Origin: a virus | Direction: 5' to 3' (one strand) | DNA: 23,353 bases | IMG/VR virus record: IMGVR_UViG_3300042338_000574 | Coordinates: 1-23,353 of that record | Part shown: positions 11,428 to 20,348 of the stretch, piece by piece | Layout: every line of letters begins with the position of its first letter | Position numbering within the stretch: position 1 is the first letter of the stretch | The notes under the pieces: model-generated | What the model was told of the DNA's origin: nothing | Databases searched by the model: none | Seen by the model: only the letters and a program-made list of their open reading frames with translations | Position numbers and translations under genes: made by a program

Positions 11428-13476
11428 ATGTACGAAAAAATTGATGGTGGAACTATAGTAGATATCCAAGGATTGAAGTGTAATCTTCCTCCAGATGGGT
11501 ATGTTTATAATATAATTACCAAACAATTAGAATTTAGGGGTGTTTACGAGAGAGATAAAAATATAGGCGAGCAATATTGGAAAAGAATACCGATGCCAAG
11601 TTGGTATGCTGACACAATGAAGAAGTGGGATGAGTTTGATAAAAAGAAAAAAGACGATGAGCTTGAATTTTACGATGAAAAATTAGAAGAATTTAAAAGG
11701 CAAGAGTGGGATAGAAGATTGAATGGATTTTGGTACATGAATAATGGGGTGCCTACTTATTTGACTGGTTTACACTATTTATACTTGCAATGGTGGTCAA
11801 TTGATATTGGTTATCCAAAGTTTAGGATACCAGATTTAGAGAAGTTCTATTTTATGGAATATTGTATTCAAGACCCGTTATGTATGGGGATGCTTGAGGT
11901 AACAAAAAGAAGATTTGGTAAGTCATTTGTAGCTGGTTTATTTGTAACTGAATACACTACAAGGACAAAGATGACAAACGGCGGTATTCAGTCTAAAACA
12001 GGCTCTGATGCTAAAAAATTCTTCGCTAAGACAGTGGTAAATCCATTTAGGCGACTCCCCAAGTTTTTTAGACCAGAATATGATATGTCTTTGGGGGTAA
12101 ATCCAAAGTCTGAGATGCGATTCCAAAAGACAAACGTAAGGGGTAAAAAGGCAGAGGAAAATGTAGATAAAGATGAATTAGGTTCAGTTATTGACCACCA
12201 ATCAGCAGATACTGTTGCCTATGATGGACAAAAACTCCATAGATATGTAGCAGACGAGTGCGGTAAAACCACAGAGGTTAATGTATATGACAGACATGAG
12301 GTTGTGCGTTATTGTTTGTTAGATGATGAGGGACAAATTATTGGTAAAGCATTATATACTACCACAGTAGAGAAGCTTACAACTGAAAAAGATGGTGTTC
12401 AAGATGCCTTTAAATTATTATGGGAAGAAAGTAATCAAGAAAAACGACAAGATAATGGAACTACTTCTAGCGGTCTTTATCGATTCTTCATGTCTGCAAA
12501 GCGTACAAGAAATTTTGACGATTTTGGGCATCCAGATGAAGAAAAAACTTTGGCTCAAATTTTAGCCGACAGGGACACAGTAAAAAATAATCAAAGAGCA
12601 TTATCTGCTCGTATTAGAAAAGAGCCTCTAACCATAGACGAAGCTTTTAGTACAGATTCAGATAAGTGTATTTTTAATGTAATGAATATTGGGGCAAGAG
12701 AGTCTTATTTAAAAGAAAATCCTAAACTCAAGCGTCATGTTATATTTTATAGAGATATTGACCAAGTAGTTAGGTGGCGAGAGATAAATGATAAAGAAGA
12801 GGATTTTCATTGGGTTATAACTCAGTTCCCACAAGCAGGCGAAGAAAACAAGCATACTTACGATGTAAAAACTAAAAAGCCAGCTAGGGTATCTGATGGC
12901 GCAATAGCAATTGATGGTTATAGTAATAGTCAGGGTGGTAAGTATGGCTCAAAAGCATCAGCTTGGATTGGCAGAAGGTATGATTTATTAAATCCAGAAC
13001 ATACTGGGAAGGCAATTGGTCATCTTTACGGAAGACCACAAATAAAAGAAACTTTACATGAACAAGTTCTTTTAGCAGCTGAATTTTATGGCTATCAAGC
13101 TTGGTATGAGCATAATAGTGATGATTACCTATCCTATTTTAGAGATAGAGGAAGAGTTGGTTATCTTGGTTCATACCCGCTTTCAACAATTGACCCTGCA
13201 AAAAGAGAAACAGCTGATAGACACAAAGGATTTCCTACTACACCGTTTAGCTTGACAAAGCAAACCGATGTGGGGATTATGTATTTTGAATCACATATTG
13301 ATTCAATAGATTTTGAAAATTTGTTAGAAGATGCAAAAAAATTCGACCCAAACAATAGAACAGACTATGATATTACCGTATCTTTTTTGATGTTAATTGT
13401 ATGTTTAATGGAACCGGTCCAAAAACAAATCAAGAGAGAAGCGCTTGTAAAAAGTTATGTTCCTGTGTTTAATTAA
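11428..13476 (+). CDS. terL: Terminase large subunit
   Basis: A 682-residue packaging motor. ATPase motifs: Walker A-type TKRRFGKS (159-166, the R-rich variant common in terminases) and Walker B VADE (D276, E277) in LHRYVADECGK, followed by the coupling motif region LYTTTVE. The C-terminal nuclease domain begins near AIAIDGYS with D496 as first metal-binding acid; later acidic residues lie in NRTDYDITVS near the end. It translocates DNA into the procapsid through the portal and cuts the concatemer. Length and the long N-terminal extension (about 120 residues with GFWYMNNGVPTYLTGLHYL) resemble large terminases of Bacteroidetes and crAss-like phages. Confidence 0.9.
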   Translation: MYEKIDGGTIVDIQGLKCNLPPDGYVYNIITKQLEFRGVYERDKNIGEQYWKRIPMPSWYADTMKKWDEFDKKKKDDELEFYDEKLEEFKRQEWDRRLNGFWYMNNGVPTYLTGLHYLYLQWWSIDIGYPKFRIPDLEKFYFMEYCIQDPLCMGMLEVTKRRFGKSFVAGLFVTEYTTRTKMTNGGIQSKTGSDAKKFFAKTVVNPFRRLPKFFRPEYDMSLGVNPKSEMRFQKTNVRGKKAEENVDKDELGSVIDHQSADTVAYDGQKLHRYVADECGKTTEVNVYDRHEVVRYCLLDDEGQIIGKALYTTTVEKLTTEKDGVQDAFKLLWEESNQEKRQDNGTTSSGLYRFFMSAKRTRNFDDFGHPDEEKTLAQILADRDTVKNNQRALSARIRKEPLTIDEAFSTDSDKCIFNVMNIGARESYLKENPKLKRHVIFYRDIDQVVRWREINDKEEDFHWVITQFPQAGEENKHTYDVKTKKPARVSDGAIAIDGYSNSQGGKYGSKASAWIGRRYDLLNPEHTGKAIGHLYGRPQIKETLHEQVLLAAEFYGYQAWYEHNSDDYLSYFRDRGRVGYLGSYPLSTIDPAKRETADRHKGFPTTPFSLTKQTDVGIMYFESHIDSIDFENLLEDAKKFDPNNRTDYDITVSFLMLIVCLMEPVQKQIKREALVKSYVPVFN

Positions 13477-13514
13477 TTAAAATTTTACTAAATTCTTAAT
13501 ATTTAGTATATTTG
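13468..13514 (+). promoter_or_regulatory. Promoter upstream of the portal gene
   Basis: TATATTTG (13507-13514) is an exact -7 box. The 14-bp palindrome TTTAATTAATTAAA (13468-13481), identical to the centre of the terminal palindrome (20-33), overlaps the stop of the terminase gene and lies near the expected -33 zone. It supplies a second promoter for the head genes. Confidence 0.6.
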
Positions 13515-13531
13515 ACACAAAATACACTCAA

Positions 13532-15919
13532 TTGGCAGATAGTCCTTTATCAATATCAGCAGCAAATAGTAATGGAGAAGCTTTAAAAAAGTTTCAAATT
13601 ACTACCGATGTATCTTCTAAGAAAGATTACATGTACGGTAAAAATGTTGCGCAAAGCATCTACTCTACAATATACGGTAACCAAACTTATTTTTGGTTAA
13701 GAAATAATAGATTTAGAAAAAATAGACAAATTGCAAATGGTAAAATAGACATGAGTGTGTTTATGGACCGTTTAGAAATGAATAGCAAAGCTAACTTTGT
13801 AAATATAAATTGGAAATCAATTATTATTGGTAATACAATTGTTGCAAGATTGGTTGGTTCATGGATGAGTAGAAAAGAAAAAGTTGCAGTTGTTGCAACA
13901 GATAGCGCATCAGCAATGTTAAAAAAAGATGCAGCCGATGAAGCAGAATTTGTTTATCAAAATAAAGAAGTTCTTTCTCAATTACAAGAAGAGTCAGGAG
14001 TTCAAATTATTCCACAAGACCAATTTGTAGCTGAAGATAAAGATGAATTAGACCAATGGATTTTACAATTTAATCATTTACCTGAAGAAATTCAATATAG
14101 CATTGGTTGCAATAATGTATTAGAAGCTAATGGTTGGAACGATGTTTTAAAACAAAGACTATTACATGATTCAGCAGAAGTTGGATTAGTGTGTACATAT
14201 ACTTGGATGGATGAAGAAGGAGAAGTTCATGTTCAATGGATTCGTCCTGAAAACGCAATTTATTCATATTCTGATTTTCCAGATTTTAGAGATACAACAT
14301 ATCGTGGACATATTTTGTCTATGAAAATTAGTGAAATAAGGGCTAGATATAGCATCGCTTCAGGTGGTACATTATCTGAAGAAGATATATTTATGTTAGC
14401 TCAGTCATGTAAGGAATACCAATTAACTGATAAGATTAAGTGGATGCAAGATTGGAATGTTTCTTGGTTAAGACCTTATGATGAATGGAACATTGATTTG
14501 ATGAAATTTGAAATTAAAACATTAGATTCTGATGGATATACTGTTACCAAAACTAAAAAGAACGGTAGCACTATTATAAGAAAAGGCAAGCCTGAAAAAA
14601 TTGATGAAAATCAAGAGTATTTAGAAGAAAAGAAATGGAACATATACGAAGGCGTATATTGTCCTGTTACCCAAAAAATGATTCATTGGGGAATTAAGAA
14701 AAATATGATTCGCCCTCAAGACCCAAAAGAAATTGGGAACGCAGAATTTTCATATAGTTTTTATATGTATGACCCATACGATATGCGTAATGTGGCTGTA
14801 CCTGAAAAAATAGAAGAGCCTATCGAGCAGATGATTTTAGCTAGATTGAAGATACAACAAATGGTAGCCAAGATGGTGCCAGCTGGTGCTTCAATCGATG
14901 TTGACGCATTGCAAGAGCTTGATTTAGGATTAGGTGATTCTGTTAAACCACTAGAAGTTCAAAAAATATGGGAACAAACAGGTAAGCTTTATTATCGTGG
15001 TAGAGATGCTGAGGGTAATAGAATACCAGTACCAATTACAGAATTAGCTAATACAGGATTTGCTCCTCAATTGCAAGCTTTAATTCAATTATACCAATTT
15101 CATTATCAAGTATTGAAAGATGAGCTAGGGGAAGACCCTAATTTAATGAATCAAGCCGCACAGCCAAGAGTTGCTGCATCAAATATTGAAGCTTCAAGAG
15201 TTTTAGCTAATAATGCAACCGAATATATGTATGACGCATATATTTATGTAATGGAAGAAAGCTGTAAAAAAATAGCTTGTTTATTGAATAAAAGCGTAAC
15301 ATACGGCTCTAAAAAATATAGAGATTTATTAAAACAAGAAGATGTTAAGGATAGAAATTTTGTTGCTACAATTAAAATGTTACCGACAGAAATGGAGATA
15401 GCAAATTTGCAAGCAATGATGAATAATGCTATTGCATCAAACCCTCAATTGATTATATATTTAGACCCTTTTAAAGCAATGAGAATTGCAAAAGAAAATG
15501 TGTCATTAGCTGAGCTATACTTCAGACAAGCTCAAAAAAGATATATAAAAACAGAGCAAGAAAAAGCTCAAACAAATAGCGAACAAAATGCACAGATTCA
15601 ACAATCTAGCATGCAAGCTAAGGCTCAAGGCGATGCCGCTTTGTTAGATAAACAAACGCAAGCTAAGCAAAGAGAAATTATAATACAAGGTATGTTTGAT
15701 TTGGCTAAAGCTAGTATCCCAATGCCAATAGAATTAAAGCCTTTAATAGCTGAAATGTTGCAAAATATTGAAGTACCATTGGCTATTGATAATCAGCAAA
15801 TGGAGGAAGCGCTGCAGCAACAACAAATGCAAATTCAGCAACAACAAATGGAACAAGGTCAAGGCTCACCTGAAGAAGAGCAGATGATGATGGAACAGCA
15901 ACAAATGCAACAACAATAA
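13532..15919 (+). CDS. Portal protein, P22/crAss-like with Gln-rich tail
   Basis: A 795-residue protein immediately after the large terminase, the usual place of the portal. Size and features fit long podovirus portals: an N-terminal wing (YIDMSVFMDRLE-like region near residue 70), a central stem and clip, a hydrophilic helix rich in Ala/Gln, and a Gln/Met-rich C-terminus from about residue 750 to the end (repeated QQQMQ), as in barrel-type portals of the P22 type. The start is TTG at 13532 (MADSPLSISAANS...), 18 nt after the -7 box; the next ATG is 33 codons in and would remove a plausible N-terminus. It forms the dodecameric DNA channel and nucleates head assembly. Function by position and size. 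Confidence 0.82.
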   Translation: MADSPLSISAANSNGEALKKFQITTDVSSKKDYMYGKNVAQSIYSTIYGNQTYFWLRNNRFRKNRQIANGKIDMSVFMDRLEMNSKANFVNINWKSIIIGNTIVARLVGSWMSRKEKVAVVATDSASAMLKKDAADEAEFVYQNKEVLSQLQEESGVQIIPQDQFVAEDKDELDQWILQFNHLPEEIQYSIGCNNVLEANGWNDVLKQRLLHDSAEVGLVCTYTWMDEEGEVHVQWIRPENAIYSYSDFPDFRDTTYRGHILSMKISEIRARYSIASGGTLSEEDIFMLAQSCKEYQLTDKIKWMQDWNVSWLRPYDEWNIDLMKFEIKTLDSDGYTVTKTKKNGSTIIRKGKPEKIDENQEYLEEKKWNIYEGVYCPVTQKMIHWGIKKNMIRPQDPKEIGNAEFSYSFYMYDPYDMRNVAVPEKIEEPIEQMILARLKIQQMVAKMVPAGASIDVDALQELDLGLGDSVKPLEVQKIWEQTGKLYYRGRDAEGNRIPVPITELANTGFAPQLQALIQLYQFHYQVLKDELGEDPNLMNQAAQPRVAASNIEASRVLANNATEYMYDAYIYVMEESCKKIACLLNKSVTYGSKKYRDLLKQEDVKDRNFVATIKMLPTEMEIANLQAMMNNAIASNPQLIIYLDPFKAMRIAKENVSLAELYFRQAQKRYIKTEQEKAQTNSEQNAQIQQSSMQAKAQGDAALLDKQTQAKQREIIIQGMFDLAKASIPMPIELKPLIAEMLQNIEVPLAIDNQQMEEALQQQQMQIQQQQMEQGQGSPEEEQMMMEQQQMQQQ

Positions 15920-15941
15920 AATAACATAAAAAATAAATAAA

Positions 15942-16346
15942 ATGGCAACGGTAAGTAAACTTTTAATAAGACTACAAAAATTTAGTTCAAAAATTAGCAC
16001 AGTTGTAGATGCAACAGATTCTTTTAATGCTAATAATAATTTTTACCAAGATTTATCTGGATGGGATTCTGCGGTAGTACAATTTGTAGGTACATCTGGA
16101 ACAGTTAGTTTTAGTACTACTAACGATGATGGTTCTATTACAGGGCAATTATCACCTGCACCAGAAGTGCCAATTAACTGGGTTTCGGTTTTAGGAGTTA
16201 ATTTAACAACCAAAACAGATATTGCATCAATTGCGGCAGCTGGTATTGTTGAATTTGGTATTATTGGTAAATATTTGTTATTACAAGGTAATACAACAAC
16301 AACGACAACGGCAGCGCCTACTACCACAACAACAGCAGCACCTTAA
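15942..16346 (+). CDS. Small structural-type protein with Thr/Ala/Pro tail
   Basis: A 134-residue protein. Residues 1-115 look like a compact beta-sandwich (FYQDLSGWDSAVVQFVGTSG, then VSFSTTNDDGSITGQL), with few charges. The C-terminus is TTTTTTAAPTTTTTAAP, the same low-complexity tail as in the reversed gene at 9896-10243. Between portal and scaffold genes it is probably a virion or cargo protein; a head decoration or fibre-base role is likely but unproven. Confidence 0.62.
   Translation: MATVSKLLIRLQKFSSKISTVVDATDSFNANNNFYQDLSGWDSAVVQFVGTSGTVSFSTTNDDGSITGQLSPAPEVPINWVSVLGVNLTTKTDIASIAAAGIVEFGIIGKYLLLQGNTTTTTTAAPTTTTTAAP
16293..16343 (+). repeat. Thr/Ala/Pro coding repeat
   Basis: A 17-codon tract of ACA/ACG/ACT with GCN and CCN codons, coding TTTTTTAAPTTTTTAAP. 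Counterpart of the tract at 9899-9976 in the opposite orientation. Confidence 0.75.
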
Positions 16347-16365
16347 TATTTAAAAAAGATAAAAA

Positions 16366-16632
16366 ATGGCAAATTTAATAGCATATGTATTATCAAAAAA
16401 TACATACCCAACAGCAAGCGAAGCAGGTTATGTCGCAACATCACAAGGGACACAAGTAGTATACGCTACAACATCAACCCTAACTACTTCTAATAAATTA
16501 TTTACTAGTAGTAAGTCAAAGCAGCCAATTTACGGTGACGGGACAAGTTGGTATGGCGTACATTTATTAACTGATACAACAGTTGATTATGTAATTACCA
16601 TTAACAATAGTGGTACTATAGTTATAGACTAA
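16366..16632 (+). CDS. Small beta-rich virion-like protein (88 residues)
   Basis: Short protein rich in Thr, Ser, Tyr and Val (ATTSTLTTSNKLFTSSKSKQ, then VDYVITINNSGTIVID) with a beta-strand pattern and low charge. Its start, MANLIAYVLSKNTY, weakly resembles that of the reversed paralogue at 9896-10243 (MANHLLVYVYRRNQY), which may hint at a shared ancestry. It lies 19 nt after the Thr-tail protein, before the scaffold-like gene. Confidence 0.58.
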   Translation: MANLIAYVLSKNTYPTASEAGYVATSQGTQVVYATTSTLTTSNKLFTSSKSKQPIYGDGTSWYGVHLLTDTTVDYVITINNSGTIVID

Positions 16633-16657
16633 TAAAATAGAAACCAAATAAGCATTT

Positions 16658-17821
16658 ATGCCAGATAATACAGACATGTCAGCGCCAATTACGCTGGCAG
16701 AAGGTTACAATCCGTTTTCGGATGAAAATGCACCACAAGTGCAACAGCAAGTAGAAGTAGCCCCTACTGCACCAAATGAGCCAGCACAAGCAGCTCCTCC
16801 TCCACAAGAGGAAACAAAAGTAGAGGAACAAGCAGTATCTACTCAATCATTTGACTCAAATCAATTTGTAAAAGAAAGATTTGGTTATGATAGCGTAGAG
16901 CAAGCTGAACAAGAGTTTAAGAAACTCAAAGAACAACCAAGTTTTGAATTTAAAGATGATGTAAGCAAGTCGTTATTTGATGCCATTAAAGAAGGCAAAG
17001 CTGATGATGTTTATGAAATCTTAAATCAGCAAAAAAGGTTAGAAAAATTAACGAGTTCAGAATTAACGCCAGACTTGGCTGCTGAAATTGTTAAAACGAA
17101 TATTAAGAATAAATACAAAGACTTATCAGCAGATGATGTTGAGCTTTTGTTTTATGACCAACATTTCGTACCTTTAAAGCCTGAACAAGGTTATGATGAA
17201 TCCGATGAGGATTATGCTGGGAAAGTAAAAACATGGCAATCGCAAGTAGATTACGCAGAACGAAAGTTGATGATTGAAGCGAAAGTGATTAGACCAGAGC
17301 TGGAAAAATTAAAAAGTGAAATAAAGTTACCTGATATTTATAATGAGGCTGGAAGAGAAGCTGAATCTCAAGAGGAATTTGAGATTATGCAACAAGCAAG
17401 GTCGATTTATGAAAAAACACTTGATTCTGATTTCCAATCCTTTAGTGGATTTAATGTTTCGGTAAAAGACGAGGATGTCGAAATACCGATTTCATTTAAT
17501 GTAGCTGAAGATGAAAGATTGGCAATGAAGAATGATTTGACAGATTTTGATAGTGACTCATATTTTGAGAAAAGATGGTTCGCCGAGGATGGTAAACCAA
17601 AAGTTCAACAAATAATGGCAGATAAATATCTGCTAGAGAATCGTGAAAAAATCTTTTCAAAAATAGCAAATGAAGCAGCATCTCAAAGATTGTTGGCTCA
17701 TTTAAAGAAAAACGGGAATATAAATATCAACCAAAGCCCAACTCCTCAAGGAGCGAAACCAGACCTTAATGGCACCGAAGCTGAAAGGCTAAGGATGGCA
17801 GAATGGGCTTTTAGTTCGTAA
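16658..17821 (+). CDS. Probable capsid scaffolding protein
   Basis: A 387-residue acidic, helical protein directly upstream of the capsid gene. The first 70 residues are disordered and Pro/Gln/Glu-rich (EVAPTAPNEPAQAAPPPQEE), followed by FDSNQFVKERFGYDSVEQAE, long charged helices and a basic C-terminal segment (LLAHLKKNGNININQSPTPQ). Disordered N-terminus, coiled helices and basic C-terminal hook are standard for scaffolds that fill the procapsid. No protease motif is seen. Function by position and composition. Confidence 0.65.
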   Translation: MPDNTDMSAPITLAEGYNPFSDENAPQVQQQVEVAPTAPNEPAQAAPPPQEETKVEEQAVSTQSFDSNQFVKERFGYDSVEQAEQEFKKLKEQPSFEFKDDVSKSLFDAIKEGKADDVYEILNQQKRLEKLTSSELTPDLAAEIVKTNIKNKYKDLSADDVELLFYDQHFVPLKPEQGYDESDEDYAGKVKTWQSQVDYAERKLMIEAKVIRPELEKLKSEIKLPDIYNEAGREAESQEEFEIMQQARSIYEKTLDSDFQSFSGFNVSVKDEDVEIPISFNVAEDERLAMKNDLTDFDSDSYFEKRWFAEDGKPKVQQIMADKYLLENREKIFSKIANEAASQRLLAHLKKNGNININQSPTPQGAKPDLNGTEAERLRMAEWAFSS

Positions 17822-17870
17822 CTTGATATTTGCCTTTGGAGGAGGCGCAAAAAAATAAAAAATAAATATC

Positions 17871-19283
17871 ATGGCAGGAATACCTACCTCAAATATTTTG
17901 CAGCCGGGTTCAATCTCGTTGCAAACCCAGAATAGGCAACTTATGGTTGACCTACAATTATTAACTCCACAGTACTACAAGCAATATACTCAAAAGTATG
18001 GCAATGAAGATTTTACATGGTGGTTAGCTGCTCATAGCGGCATGGAAGAAGTTAAAAACTTAAACTACTTCTGGTTTGAAAACCGCGGTAAATTAATGCC
18101 GGGTGTTACAAACAATAGCACAGTTGCTGCTGCAGCTGGTGCTTCTATTACATTAACTTTAGGAGCAGAAGCTTACTACAACAGTGGTACTCAATCTCCA
18201 TTAAGAGTTAATGAAACTTTGCGTGTTGCATCTTCAAACATTGAGGGTGTTATCGTAAGTATCGATGATTCTGTTCCTAATGCATTTACTTTTGTAGTTG
18301 CTCCTAAGCAAACTACTCAAGGCTTCCAATCAGCTGGTTCTGGTTCATTATTAGCTGGTGAGGTTTTATTATTCGGTGGTGACGCAGATGCTGGTGAAGC
18401 TTCTCAAGCTATCAATCCTTTAATCCAATTGGACGAAAGATATGATAACTATGTGACAGAAATTCGTGATGGTTGGTCTAACACTGACTTAGCGCAAATG
18501 GCTGAAACATATTATGAGTTCCCTGTATCTCCAGATATGGCTCAAAATGGCGTTACTGCGTTTACTTACAAAGGTATGTATAAGACTCTTGTTCGTTTCA
18601 AAAACAACGTAGAAGCAAAATTAATGCGTGGTAATTTACAAAATAACAGCGCAATTGATTCTAACTCTCAAGGTTCAGTAGGTATCATTCCTAAAGTTGT
18701 TGCTGACGGTGAAACTGTTGGTTACACTCCGGGTACATTAGATATCGCTAAATTACATGAGATTACTCGTATCATGGACGTTAATGGTTGTGCTAAGCAA
18801 TCTGCTTGGTTAACTGACATCTTCCAAAGACAAGATTTCTCTGATGGTATCTTCGCTGCTTACCCAGCTGGTGCTTTCGTTTATGGACAAGGCGAGAAGT
18901 CAAAAGAGGCTTCTGTTGCTTATGGTTTCCAAGAAATTTTCATCGATGGATATTTATTATCTGTAAAGAAGTACGCTCAATTCAACACTGAGGTTACTAC
19001 TGGTTTAACTCCAAATGTAGATTACTTCCGTAATTTCGGATTAATCTATCCAATGGGTGAAACTAAGGATGCGAAAACCGCTCAAGTTTACAAGAATATC
19101 ACTATTATGTATCAACAACCTCCTCAAGGTGGTACTGTTGGTAACGGTATTCGCGTATGGCAATATGGTGGTGGTTCTCCAAACCCTACAGATGGTACAA
19201 TGACTAATCAAATCGCGATGATTACCTACAGAGGCACTCGTGTTTGTGCAGCAAACCAATTTATCATCGTTCAAGGTAACTAA
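17871..19283 (+). CDS. Major capsid protein
   Basis: A 470-residue protein after the scaffold-like gene and before a strong terminator (19303-19340). The N-terminal arm has QNRQLMVDLQLLTPQYYKQY and W-W-L-A-A-H; a beta-rich insertion (80-180) is Gly/Ala/Thr-rich; the C-terminal half carries FAAYPAGAFVYGQGEKSKEA and a P-domain-like IAMITYRGTRVCA. Codon choice differs from neighbours: Arg is often CGT or CGC here but nearly always AGA elsewhere, with more C-ending codons, as expected for the most highly translated gene. HK97 fold is inferred from context, not motif. Confidence 0.78.
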   Translation: MAGIPTSNILQPGSISLQTQNRQLMVDLQLLTPQYYKQYTQKYGNEDFTWWLAAHSGMEEVKNLNYFWFENRGKLMPGVTNNSTVAAAAGASITLTLGAEAYYNSGTQSPLRVNETLRVASSNIEGVIVSIDDSVPNAFTFVVAPKQTTQGFQSAGSGSLLAGEVLLFGGDADAGEASQAINPLIQLDERYDNYVTEIRDGWSNTDLAQMAETYYEFPVSPDMAQNGVTAFTYKGMYKTLVRFKNNVEAKLMRGNLQNNSAIDSNSQGSVGIIPKVVADGETVGYTPGTLDIAKLHEITRIMDVNGCAKQSAWLTDIFQRQDFSDGIFAAYPAGAFVYGQGEKSKEASVAYGFQEIFIDGYLLSVKKYAQFNTEVTTGLTPNVDYFRNFGLIYPMGETKDAKTAQVYKNITIMYQQPPQGGTVGNGIRVWQYGGGSPNPTDGTMTNQIAMITYRGTRVCAANQFIIVQGN

Positions 19284-19302
19284 TTTGTTACCAAAATAAT
19301 CG

Positions 19303-19340
19303 GGTAGGGGCAACTTTATTGATTGCTCCTACCTTTTTTA
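19303..19340 (+). terminator. Strong terminator after the capsid gene
   Basis: GGTAGGGGCAA (19303-19313) pairs with TTGCTCCTACC (19323-19333), eleven pairs with one G-U, nine-base loop, then TTTTTTA. It would isolate the capsid transcript so that it can be made in excess. Confidence 0.88.
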
Positions 19341-19361
19341 AACATTAAAAAATAACCATTT

Positions 19362-20255
19362 ATGGCTCGTTTAAAGGCAGTAGGTTTAGCAGATGCTAAC
19401 TATTCACAACAAGGTGAAGTAAAAGTACAAAGACAAAATGATGAGGCTGCACAAGCTATGCAGGAATCCTTTTCATCTAATACAGCAACAACTTTCAAGA
19501 TTTTCAAATTATCAGATACCAAGAAAAATGGTAGATACCATATGGAAGGTATTGACGATGTTTGGAATGAAAAGAAAGGTAGAATGGAAAGAATAAGACT
19601 TTTGAGAGGTTATCCAAGTATTTGGGTAGAAGACCAAAAAGGACTTGAAAAATCATTCGTTGAACAAAACAGAAGAAGCTTAATTTTTGACAGAAGAGTA
19701 TTAAGAGTAGCTGAATATGACGTAGAAGCTCTTGAGTTTTTAAATCTATGTAACGCTAATCTAGATAATCCTAACAAAAAAGGTACTAGAAAAATTACAT
19801 TCTTTCAATGGAATCCACAAAGAACAGCAGAGCTTGAAAGAGCTAAAAGAGTCGCTAAAGTTGAAGCAATTAAATACGCTTCATTGGCAAGCGAGGACGA
19901 AATGCGTAAGCACTCTAATTTCTTGGGAATTGCATTTACGGATGAATTAGGAATGCCTAAATCAATGGATGCATTAAGAAATGACTACGAACTTTACGCT
20001 GAAGCTCAACCTAATAAGTTTATGCAAAGCGCTGGTTCTAAAGAAGTTGAAATAGCATTTATAGTTAAAAAAGCTTTAATTGATAATAAAATTGACACTA
20101 CTACAAAAAGAGGTTCAGCTTATTGGTCAAATAATGGAGGTTATATTTGTAAGATACCATCTGACAAAAAACCGCAAAATTATTTAGTCGAATTTGCAAT
20201 GTACCCTCAAGATGAAAGTAAGGCATTTTTAGAGCAATTAAAGAAATTGATGTAA
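19362..20255 (+). CDS. Structural-module protein of unknown function
   Basis: A 297-residue protein between the capsid and ring-like genes. It is highly charged, with MERIRLLRGYPSIWVEDQKG, SLIFDRRVLRVAEYDVEALE and a helical middle (ELERAKRVAKVEAIKYASLA); the C-terminus includes GGYICKIPSDKKPQNYLVEF. It does not look like a membrane or enzyme protein, and I see no catalytic motif. Its place just after the capsid suggests an auxiliary head or head-completion protein. No promoter box is obvious between the terminator and this ATG, so it may depend on read-through. Confidence 0.6.
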   Translation: MARLKAVGLADANYSQQGEVKVQRQNDEAAQAMQESFSSNTATTFKIFKLSDTKKNGRYHMEGIDDVWNEKKGRMERIRLLRGYPSIWVEDQKGLEKSFVEQNRRSLIFDRRVLRVAEYDVEALEFLNLCNANLDNPNKKGTRKITFFQWNPQRTAELERAKRVAKVEAIKYASLASEDEMRKHSNFLGIAFTDELGMPKSMDALRNDYELYAEAQPNKFMQSAGSKEVEIAFIVKKALIDNKIDTTTKRGSAYWSNNGGYICKIPSDKKPQNYLVEFAMYPQDESKAFLEQLKKLM

Positions 20256-20278
20256 TCTTTCCCCCTCTAAATAAAAGA

Positions 20279-20311
20279 AGCCCTGTAGCCTAAAAATTAC
20301 GGGGCTTTTTT
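20279..20311 (+). terminator. Intrinsic terminator
   Basis: AGCCCTGTA (20279-20287) pairs with TACGGGGCT (20298-20306), nine pairs with one U-G, followed by a run of six T. Confidence 0.87.
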
Positions 20312-20323
20312 GTATCTTTTTCG

Positions 20324-20340
20324 TATATTTGTTGTACAAC
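20324..20340 (+). promoter_or_regulatory. Promoter with GTTGTACAAC palindrome
   Basis: TATATTTG (20324-20331) is an exact -7 box right after a terminator. It shares its last G with the 10-bp palindrome GTTGTACAAC (20331-20340), which covers the start site. A nearly identical site (minus-strand GTTGTACAAT, 780-771) lies at the RHH-rusA promoter, so the RHH protein could control both. Confidence 0.6.
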
Positions 20341-20348
20341 TTATTTCA

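Noticed and set aside
16043-16327. Minus-strand frame of 94 codons opposite the Thr-tail gene
   Set aside because: Its Val-rich start is simply the reverse reading of the ACA repeat; no supporting context.
20310-20348. Upstream TTG start of the ring-like gene
   Set aside because: The extra 13 codons include the -7 box and its palindrome, so the message would begin inside them.
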